From JBOGOC01 sp050747525 (lineage in GTDB: Bacteria > Acidobacteriota > Polarisedimenticolia > JACPZX01 > DASXTC01): 24,675 bases of DNA. The notes below the pieces were generated by a model. That model was not told the DNA's origin. It made no database searches and saw only the letters and a program-made list of their open reading frames with translations. The stretch lies in NCBI GenBank assembly GCA_050747525.1, contig JBOGOC010000111.1, positions 1 to 24,675 of the forward strand, read 5' to 3'. Below, in pieces: positions 1 to 6,289 of the stretch (position 1 is its first letter; each line of letters begins with the position of its first letter). A program made the position numbers and the translations under genes.

Positions 1-1
1 C

Positions 2-364
2 GGGTGGCGGCCGCCGCTGTGGGTGGGGCTGCTGGGGCTTCTGGAAGATTGCGTGAGGCAGTGGGACCCGAAGGAGGCCAACGTCGGGGGCCCCGACAAG
101 CGGGAGCTGTTCGCCCGAAGCGGCTACAGATGCTCGGTGCCGGGGTGCACGCGCCGGGCGACCCTGGAGGACCATCATCTCGTGTTCCTCTCCGCCGGCG
201 GCGGGCAGGAGCTGACCAACCGCGAGTCGCTCTGCTGGTTCCACCATCACGTGGGGATCCACGGTGGGCTGGCGAAGGCCCGGGGCACGGCGCCGCTGGG
301 GATCACGTGGCGGCTGGGGCGCGGCGGGGTGGGCGGGCGCTTCAGAAACGAGAGGCGCTTGTGA
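2..364 (+). CDS. HNH endonuclease domain protein, C-terminal part (cut by window edge)
   Basis: The reading frame is open to the left edge, so the gene begins upstream and only about 120 codons are visible. It holds a recognisable HNH nuclease fold: a CSVPGC cysteine pair, then EDHH (first catalytic His), LTNRESL (the Asn) and CWFHHH (the last His cluster), followed by a GIHGG tail. This arrangement is common in the C-terminal HNH domain of larger bacterial proteins, including DUF222-type HNH proteins, where it is predicted to bind a metal and cut DNA. The substrate and the N-terminal part cannot be judged. The GTG at 23 would give a 113-residue product, but the frame continues upstream of it with no stop, so I treat it as internal. 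The tail is Gly/Arg-rich and probably disordered. Confidence 0.75.
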   Translation, partial: GWRPPLWVGLLGLLEDCVRQWDPKEANVGGPDKRELFARSGYRCSVPGCTRRATLEDHHLVFLSAGGGQELTNRESLCWFHHHVGIHGGLAKARGTAPLGITWRLGRGGVGGRFRNERRL

Positions 365-433
365 GCGGGCGGCGGCGCGACCTTCGCACGCGGTAGACTG
401 CGGCCACGCGTCAACCCATTTGGAGGACGACTC

Positions 434-793
434 ATGCTCTATGTCGACGGCTTTGTCCTGCCCGTTCCGAAGAGAAACGTCCAGGCCTACGCCCGCATGG
501 CCCGCCAGGCCGGCAAGATCTGGCGCAAGCACGGCGCCCTCGAGTTCCGCGAGTGCCTAGGAGACGACCTGAAGGTCAAGATGGTCACGCCCTTCCCGAA
601 GCAGCTGAGGCTCAAGCCGGGCGAGACCGTCTTCTTCTCGTGGATCACCTACAAGTCGCGGGCGCACCGCGACAAGGTCAACGCCAAGGTCATGAAGGAC
701 CCGCGCATCGCCTCGATGATGGCCAACAAGGCGTCGCCTTTCGACCCGAAGCGCATGCTCTACGGCGGGTTCAAGGTGGTGGTGGACGAGTAG
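434..793 (+). CDS. DUF1428 family protein (YbaA-like)
   Basis: A complete 119-residue protein that looks like the DUF1428 family (E. coli YbaA is about the same length). Family hallmarks seen are the MLYVDGFVLPVP start, the NVQAYARMARQAG helix, EFRECLGDDL, the FFSWITYKSRAHRDKVN stretch and a late FDPKRMLYGGFK motif. Members form a dimeric alpha-beta barrel ferredoxin-like fold and have no firmly assigned reaction. No signal peptide or membrane segment is seen, so it should be cytosolic. A clear ribosome binding site (GGAGG, 421-425) precedes the ATG. It converges on the cytochrome operon, with 11 nt between the stop codons. It appears to be a stand-alone gene. Confidence 0.88.
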   Translation: MLYVDGFVLPVPKRNVQAYARMARQAGKIWRKHGALEFRECLGDDLKVKMVTPFPKQLRLKPGETVFFSWITYKSRAHRDKVNAKVMKDPRIASMMANKASPFDPKRMLYGGFKVVVDE

Positions 794-804
794 GACGAAG
801 CCGC

Positions 805-2508
805 CTACAGCCGCGCGCGCCTGCGGCGAACCAGGCCGATGACCAGCAGCTCGATGCCCAGGGTGGCGGCCACCGCCCCGGCCACGCGGCCGTAGGGGGA
901 CGGGCGTCCCCCCGGCTCGAGGTAGAGAGAGACCCACCGCGAGATGCCGCGCTTGTTGCCGCGCTCGCGGTTGAACCCGTCCCAGATGGAGAAGGCGATG
1001 GGGACGAAGCGCCCTTCCTCGAGCACGATGCCGCCCTCGCGCAGCGGCCGCTTGAAGACGACGGTCCACTCGCCGCGGTCGTAGGCGGCCGTGGCGCTCA
1101 GCTCCCCCTTGCCCTGAGGCTCGAGCGAGCCGCTCCCCCGCCCGATGAACATCTCGGGCCGGCGGCCGGCCAGGTTCATGAACCAGAGGTCGACGGGGTT
1201 ACCGCCGTCGCCGAACAGGAAGTAGGGCTTGACGCTCCCCGAGGGCACCACCGAGGGAAGCTGGATGGCCACGGCATCGGAGAACTCGCCCGGCGCGCCC
1301 GCACCCGGAGCCGCGCCCTCGGCCCCACCCTCCTCGGCCCAGAAGTCGTCTTCCCCGGCGGGGGGCGCTTCCTTCTTCGGAGGCGTGGCCTCGTCGCCTC
1401 CCCAGAAGTCGTCACCGGCAGCCGCACCTTCCCCGGCCGCCTGAGCCGCGCCGGCGGCCCCCCAGGGGTTGTCGTCCTCCGCCGGGGGCACGGGAAGAGC
1501 GGGCGAGTTGGCCCCCGACGTCTCGGCGCGCATGTCGTTCCAGCGCAGCTCGATCGCCACGTCGCTGTCGTTGTACACGGCCCGCACGGAGATCCCTTCC
1601 ACGGCGGGGAAGAAGTTGCGCCCCGGCTCCATGATCTGGCCCACGATGGGGATGTAGGCCGGCTTCGCCTTCTCGAACAGCTCCGCGGCTCCTTCCAGCT
1701 CGATGGCGCTGTCCACGCGCGCGGCCACCGCCACCTCACCGTAGCCGGGCTCGTCCGCGGGGCTCAGGGACCAGACGTAGTCCGTCAGGTCCCAGCGCTG
1801 CTCCACGGTGAGCGAGTCGGCATAAGACGGCATGGGCGATCCGCTCAGCGCCGTGGTGAAGGCGCGGAAGATGTCCTTGCGGCCCGGGCCCCCGCGGAAG
1901 GTCCAGCGCCGGGTGAGATCGGCCGCGCGGATGTGGTCGCCCCAGTCGTCCACCAGCGTGGGCCCCGAAGTGCCGTCGCCGCGCCCCAGCTCTCCATGAC
2001 ACTGCAGGCAACCGATCTCGCCGTAGAGCTTCTTGCCGCGCTCGGCAGATTCCTGGGAGAAGGCCGGCGGCTCAGGCAGCTCCATCGGCTGGGGGGCGGC
2101 GGCGGGATCGGCGAAGCTGCTCGAGAACGTCTTGATGTAATAGGCCAGCTCGGTGAGCTCTGACTCGGACAGTTGCGGCCACGCCGGCATGGACGTGTAC
2201 GGCAGTCCGTTGCGGATCACCCGCACCAGGTCGCTGGTGGTGGGCAGGGAGCCGCTGGCCGTGGAGCGGATCTTGTAGACCCCGCGCGTGAAGTCGCGTG
2301 GCTTCGGCTTGAGGCGCGGTGTGGCCACCCCCTGGCCGTCACCCTTTTCGCCGTGGCACTGGGTGCAGTACTTCTCGTACATGACGCGCCCGGCCTCGCG
2401 CTGGGCCTCGGTCCCCAGGTCGGCCTCGGCCGCCACAGCCCCGAGTCCGGCCCCGGCCAGCGCCAGCGAGCACGCGACGGATGCGGCCACGATGCACAGG
2501 CGGCTCAT
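805..2508 (-). CDS. Diheme cytochrome c with C-terminal ethylbenzene dehydrogenase-type heme-binding domain
   Basis: 567 residues. A signal peptide (about 1-27) is followed by two cytochrome c domains: CTQCH at 48-52 with likely axial Met107 (YTSMPAW), and CLQCH at 167-171 with likely axial Met226. From about 260 to 530 it resembles the EB_dh / DMSO-reductase gamma-type heme b-binding domain (WTVVFKRPL, then VPIAFSIWDGFNRERGNKRG and RWVSLYLEP). That domain is interrupted at about 331-409 by an Ala/Gly/Glu/Pro-rich insert carrying repeated DDFWG/DDFWA blocks. A C-terminal helix (about 541-560) ending in RRRRARL anchors it with the bulk in the periplasm. It is the last gene of the operon, and its ATG overlaps the upstream stop by 4 nt. 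Likely role: periplasmic electron carrier to or from the CydA-like protein. EB_dh domain assignment is by motif memory only. Confidence 0.85.
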   Translation of the reverse strand: MSRLCIVAASVACSLALAGAGLGAVAAEADLGTEAQREAGRVMYEKYCTQCHGEKGDGQGVATPRLKPKPRDFTRGVYKIRSTASGSLPTTSDLVRVIRNGLPYTSMPAWPQLSESELTELAYYIKTFSSSFADPAAAPQPMELPEPPAFSQESAERGKKLYGEIGCLQCHGELGRGDGTSGPTLVDDWGDHIRAADLTRRWTFRGGPGRKDIFRAFTTALSGSPMPSYADSLTVEQRWDLTDYVWSLSPADEPGYGEVAVAARVDSAIELEGAAELFEKAKPAYIPIVGQIMEPGRNFFPAVEGISVRAVYNDSDVAIELRWNDMRAETSGANSPALPVPPAEDDNPWGAAGAAQAAGEGAAAGDDFWGGDEATPPKKEAPPAGEDDFWAEEGGAEGAAPGAGAPGEFSDAVAIQLPSVVPSGSVKPYFLFGDGGNPVDLWFMNLAGRRPEMFIGRGSGSLEPQGKGELSATAAYDRGEWTVVFKRPLREGGIVLEEGRFVPIAFSIWDGFNRERGNKRGISRWVSLYLEPGGRPSPYGRVAGAVAATLGIELLVIGLVRRRRARL

Positions 2509-3323
2509 TGGTGCGCGATCTCCTCTGCCTCACGCGGCGTCCGGCCGGTGAAGTCGTACAGGAAGAGGATGACGTCCCACATCTCTTCTTCGCTGAGGAA
2601 CTTCTCCCACCGGGGCATCGCCGACTCCCACGGCCCGCCTTCCTCGGGCATTCCCGGGCCTCCCTTGGCCACCCGCCAGAAGAAGAAGGTTTCCTGGAAG
2701 TTGGGAAGCACCCCGGCGTCGGTCAAGTTGGTCGGGATCGGGTCGAGCCCCCGGGCGAACATGCCATCGCCCGCCAGCGAGTCGCCGTGGCAGTAGAAGC
2801 AGTTGCGGTAGTAGACCTCGCGGCCCTTGGCCACGTGCTCCTTGAACCGCTCGGGCTCGGCCGTCTCCAGCTCGCGGAACGGGTTGCGGCCGCGGATCAG
2901 ATCGATCTCCGTGGACCCGACGGTGACGGTGGGCGGGGGCGCGGGATGCACCGTGCGCGCGAAGTAGGGTGGCTCTTCACGCACGCTGGCTCCGCGGTAG
3001 ACCGAGATCCCCACCAGGGCCGGAACCACCAGGGCGACAGCAGCCAGCAGGGGAGTCCGCCTCCGGTCGGCGATCATGCCGGTGATGGGGTCGAGCACCG
3101 AGCGCATCCGTTCGGCGCTGGAGGCCACGTAGGCGACGAGCGCCAGCGTGGTGATGCTCATGTACATCGTCACCACCGACTGCGGCGCCGGGGTGGTCAG
3201 CCCGTACCGGACGCCGAGGTACAGCGCCACCCAGATGGCCCCCATCCAGACGAGCAGGCCGGGCTTCAAGAAGCGCAGCACCACCATCCCCGCCACCAGG
3301 CCGAGCACCACGAACAGGTTCAT
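2505..3323 (-). CDS. Membrane-anchored monoheme cytochrome c
   Basis: 272 residues. The N-terminal part is membrane-embedded, with hydrophobic helices at about 2-18, 22-41, 50-69 and 91-108, and is followed by a periplasmic cytochrome c domain. The heme site is CFYCH at 175-179, and Met236 in SAMPRW is the probable sixth ligand. The pattern NCFYCHGDSLAGDGMFARG is typical of class I cytochromes in respiratory complexes. The membrane part has no family I recognise; it could dock on the CydA-like subunit. The gene overlaps its neighbours on both sides by 4 nt, so translational coupling is likely. It may be an electron-entry subunit or a structural partner standing in for the missing CydB, which is inference only. 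Confidence 0.85.
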   Translation of the reverse strand: MNLFVVLGLVAGMVVLRFLKPGLLVWMGAIWVALYLGVRYGLTTPAPQSVVTMYMSITTLALVAYVASSAERMRSVLDPITGMIADRRRTPLLAAVALVVPALVGISVYRGASVREEPPYFARTVHPAPPPTVTVGSTEIDLIRGRNPFRELETAEPERFKEHVAKGREVYYRNCFYCHGDSLAGDGMFARGLDPIPTNLTDAGVLPNFQETFFFWRVAKGGPGMPEEGGPWESAMPRWEKFLSEEEMWDVILFLYDFTGRTPREAEEIAHQ

Positions 3324-3820
3324 GGCGTGGCCCCCTCGGGCGGGCTGTGCATGTGGCGCGTCTGCAGCGTCACGTCGGGCTCACCTCCCAGGCTCTGCAG
3401 CCAGGCAAGGACGCACAGGATCTCCTGGTCGTTCAGGCCGATGGGGGGCCTGGCGATGGCAGGCATGCCGGGATTGAATCCCGGAACGATGTAATCGTCC
3501 GGCTCGTACAGCGAGTGGGCCATGTAGTCGAGCGAGCTCATCCCGGGAATGCGCGTGGCCGCCCTGGCGCCGATCCCCGACAGGTCGGGGAAGCGCAGCG
3601 ACCCGGTCTTGCCGACGGTGTGGCAGGTCAGGCAGAGCCCCTTCCCCTGCGCGATCTCGTGGCCGATCTTGACCATTTCCTCCGTGGTGATGTCCTTGCT
3701 GATCTTCACCTCGGCGGGGGGCAGGACCTCCTTCTGCGGGACCAGCTGCCCGACGTAGGTGTAGAAGGCGCACGACACCACGACCAGCACCGCGATGTTG
3801 GCGCCGGCGGGGATCTTCAC
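3320..3820 (-). CDS. N-terminally anchored monoheme cytochrome c
   Basis: 166 residues with a GTG start that overlaps the end of the CydA-like gene by 4 nt. One N-terminal helix (about 8-25, uncleaved anchor or signal) is followed by a single class I cytochrome c domain. The heme motif is CLTCH at 63-67, preceded by GKGLC and followed by DLSGIG. Met119 (FNPGMPAIA) is the likely axial ligand. The domain resembles small cytochrome c subunits of oxidases, in which GxxLxGIG follows the heme site. Sitting directly after the CydA-like gene, it is the best candidate for the immediate heme c donor to that subunit. Assignment as a cytochrome c is certain from the motif; the specific partner is inferred. 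Confidence 0.87.
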   Translation of the reverse strand: MKIPAGANIAVLVVVSCAFYTYVGQLVPQKEVLPPAEVKISKDITTEEMVKIGHEIAQGKGLCLTCHTVGKTGSLRFPDLSGIGARAATRIPGMSSLDYMAHSLYEPDDYIVPGFNPGMPAIARPPIGLNDQEILCVLAWLQSLGGEPDVTLQTRHMHSPPEGATP

Positions 3821-5703
3821 GAGCTCACCAGGGTCTTGGCCATGCTTTCCTCACCCGCGGCCCTGGGCGCCCAGTCGGCCTTGTGAGCCAGCCCGGCGAT
3901 CCAGAAGACGAAGGCGATCAGCACGAAGAAGATGAGCACCGACACCGACACGATCTGCGTGGCGAAGCCCAGCGTGGGCGTGAAGGCGTCGGGGGAGTTG
4001 TCACGCACGATGCCGTACACGTGCCAGTGCTGCCGCAGCCCCGACCTCACGTAGCCCATCAGCCCCATCAGCCAGGTGAAGGTGACGGCGATGAACACCA
4101 GCACGTACTGCGACAGGGCGGGCAGGCGGCCCCAGTGCATCTTGGCGGTCTTCTCGGCCCCGCGCATCATGAAGATGTCGATGATGGTCATCGCCACCAT
4201 GGCCGCCAGCACCGAAAGAACTTGAGGCACCGACAGGCGGATGCGCGTGGCGGCGTCCACGAAGTAGCTGATCACGCCCAGGAAGATGACCGCTCCGGCC
4301 GCGAAGGCGAAGATCGAGAACTGCGCGACGTTGCCGGCCTTCGCCCACGAGACGGTGGCCCGCTTGCCCGTCCGGCGGTACAGCAGGAAGCTCACGTACG
4401 TGGTCAGGATGAGGATGTTCACCGCGGTGTTCTTGGCGGCCATGAAGCCCAGGGCGCCCAGCACGGGATGCGTGGACCCGCCCATGCCGCGCACCTCCGA
4501 CGACGTGGAGATGATCGAGCGCGGGGTGGCCCACACCGCGAAGCAAACGGCGATGGCGATGAGCAGCCACTTGATCATCTTCTGGAACTGCCCGGCCCCT
4601 TCGATGCGCCCCATCCCCAGCCAGAGATACAGGTTGGCCGCCAGGAACAGGTTGCCGATGAGCACGGCCTGGATGATGAAGAGCCACGAGAAGGCGCCCC
4701 CCATCATCATGATGCCCAGCGCCTGGTTGAAGGCGTAGATCTCGCGGGCCAGGTAGTAGCCGGCGAACGGCAGCGGCAGGAAGGCGCTCACCGCCACGAA
4801 CATGCCGATGTAGCCCATCCAGTCGTAGTGGGCGCGCTCTTCGTCGGACTTCGCTCCCAGGAACTTCCAGGCGGCGTACGCCGCGGCCACCGAGCCTCCG
4901 TAGGCCACGTTGGCGATGACCCGGTGGATGTTGATCGGCATCCACGTGTAGTTCATCAGCGCCTCCCAGGCGTTGATGACGGCGCCGCTGTCGGCCACTC
5001 CGGCCGGGGACATCATGAAGGTGAGCCAGCCGTTGGCGATGAACATGATGAGCGTGCCCACCACGTTGAGGCCCACGCCGAGGGACAGGTGCACGATGGG
5101 GTGGAACTTCCCCCACCCGTAGTAGTAGGTGTAGAAGAAGCCCGCCTCGAAGAAGAAGAGCAGCACGTAGGGAAGGAAGGTGGGCGAGAACACGTGCATG
5201 AGATAGGTCGTGAATTTCGGGTAGAGCGCGATCAGCGCGAAGGTCAGGAACGCCCCGAACGTGGCCGTGATGGAGAAAGCCACCGACATGAGCTTGGTGA
5301 ACTCGTGGGCCAGCTTGTCGTACTTCTGGTCCTTCGTCGCGTAGCCGACGGCCTCGATGATGAAGGCGAACATCGGCACGGCCAGCACGAACGCCGCGAA
5401 CAGCAGGTGCAGCTGAGCCAGCACCCACACCACCACGCGGCTTGAGAAGAACGGGGCCTGGCGGTACTCGACCTCCTGGTAGGGCTGGGCCTTCTCGCGC
5501 GCCTCGCGGTCCTCGGTCAGGTGCTGGAGGGCCTGGTCGCGCGGCGTCTCGGCATCAGCCCCGGGGGCCCCGGCGGCGGCCGCCACCGGGCGCACGGGGG
5601 AGCGGTACTCGCTGTTGAGGATGACCAGGCCCACCTTGAGGGCCACGGCCATGAACATGCCGATGGCCACCACCGCCAGCACGACCTGCACGCGTCGGTT
5701 CAC
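3817..5703 (-). CDS. CydA-like protein of the cytochrome bd superfamily (non-quinol type)
   Basis: 628 residues with about 14 predicted helices (E. coli CydA has 9). One extra N-terminal helix and a charged loop (about 30-85) precede the core. By hand alignment to E. coli CydA as I recall it: His99 (AQLHLLF) matches heme ligand His19; Glu186 (FFFEAGFF...YGW) matches Glu107; ANGWL at 223-227 matches the conserved ANGWM; His260 (INIHRVIANVAYGG) matches His186; Met332 matches Met393; and GLRQHW at 555-560 resembles GRQPW. The Glu99 position is Pro178. Only about 70 residues, including one helix, lie between His260 and Met332, so the long Q-loop is absent. No cydB follows. GTG start; 4-nt overlaps on both sides. 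Bd-superfamily clades lacking the quinol site are known, and this probably takes electrons from cytochrome c. Oxygen reduction itself is inference. Confidence 0.85.
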   Translation of the reverse strand: MNRRVQVVLAVVAIGMFMAVALKVGLVILNSEYRSPVRPVAAAAGAPGADAETPRDQALQHLTEDREAREKAQPYQEVEYRQAPFFSSRVVVWVLAQLHLLFAAFVLAVPMFAFIIEAVGYATKDQKYDKLAHEFTKLMSVAFSITATFGAFLTFALIALYPKFTTYLMHVFSPTFLPYVLLFFFEAGFFYTYYYGWGKFHPIVHLSLGVGLNVVGTLIMFIANGWLTFMMSPAGVADSGAVINAWEALMNYTWMPINIHRVIANVAYGGSVAAAYAAWKFLGAKSDEERAHYDWMGYIGMFVAVSAFLPLPFAGYYLAREIYAFNQALGIMMMGGAFSWLFIIQAVLIGNLFLAANLYLWLGMGRIEGAGQFQKMIKWLLIAIAVCFAVWATPRSIISTSSEVRGMGGSTHPVLGALGFMAAKNTAVNILILTTYVSFLLYRRTGKRATVSWAKAGNVAQFSIFAFAAGAVIFLGVISYFVDAATRIRLSVPQVLSVLAAMVAMTIIDIFMMRGAEKTAKMHWGRLPALSQYVLVFIAVTFTWLMGLMGYVRSGLRQHWHVYGIVRDNSPDAFTPTLGFATQIVSVSVLIFFVLIAFVFWIAGLAHKADWAPRAAGEESMAKTLVSS

Positions 5704-6287
5704 GGCGCCTCACTCGCGTGCTCGGCCTGGAGCTTGCGGACGTAGGCCACGATGGCCCAGCGATCTTCGGGTGGGATCGGGTAGCGGTACCCCGGCATCA
5801 GACCCAGCCCGTTGGTGATGACGTCGAACAGATGCCCGTCCGGTGCGACCCGTACGCGCTCGAGGTGCAGGCTGGTGGTGGGGATGTTCCCCCGGGTGAA
5901 GAGCACACCCTTCCCGTCACCCTGACGATGATGACAGGGGGCGCAGTAGATCCCGTAGCGCTCCTCGCCGCGGGCCATCACCGCGTCGTCCGCCGGCACG
6001 GGACTCGTGGCCACCAGCTTGCCGTCGGCCTCCTTGCCGCTCAGGTACCGCGTGTCGGTGCGCAGCGGCTCGGGCCGGCTGCTGCGGGGGACCGTCCCCT
6101 CGACCGGGGTGCGCATCGACTTCCCGTCGGCGAAGAACTCGCTCGATGCCTGGGCCTCGTAGCGCGGCTGGTCGTCCATGTTGGGGTTGACGTGAATGGG
6201 AGGCTGGCGCGAGGTGCAGCCGCGCACGCACCCCTGCGTGATCACGAGGATCGCCATGAGGGCCAGCCAGCGGACCGGTCTCGACAT
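5700..6287 (-). CDS. actE: ActE-like monoheme cytochrome c lipoprotein of alternative complex III
   Basis: 195 residues. The N-terminus is a hydrophobic signal ending in VITQGC20, a plausible though weak lipobox, so it is probably a lipoprotein. The segment NMDDQPRYEA...EFFADGKS...PVEGTVPR (about 36-67) is the characteristic pre-heme region of ActE. The heme motif is CAPCH at 115-119 (YGIYCAPCHHRQGDGKG), with Met164 (GLGLMPGY) as axial ligand. In known alternative complex III, ActE is a periplasmic monoheme subunit next to ActA/ActB. Here it follows ActB by only 2 nt, with no ActC or ActD gene between, and overlaps the CydA-like gene by 4 nt (GTGA). The start is ATG at 6287. Confidence 0.88.
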   Translation of the reverse strand: MSRPVRWLALMAILVITQGCVRGCTSRQPPIHVNPNMDDQPRYEAQASSEFFADGKSMRTPVEGTVPRSSRPEPLRTDTRYLSGKEADGKLVATSPVPADDAVMARGEERYGIYCAPCHHRQGDGKGVLFTRGNIPTTSLHLERVRVAPDGHLFDVITNGLGLMPGYRYPIPPEDRWAIVAYVRKLQAEHASEAP

Positions 6288-6289
6288 GC

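Noticed and set aside
3883..5445. 520-codon plus-strand frame opposite the CydA-like gene
   Set aside because: Low-complexity His/Asp/Gly/Arg-rich antisense translation with no ribosome binding site or domain.
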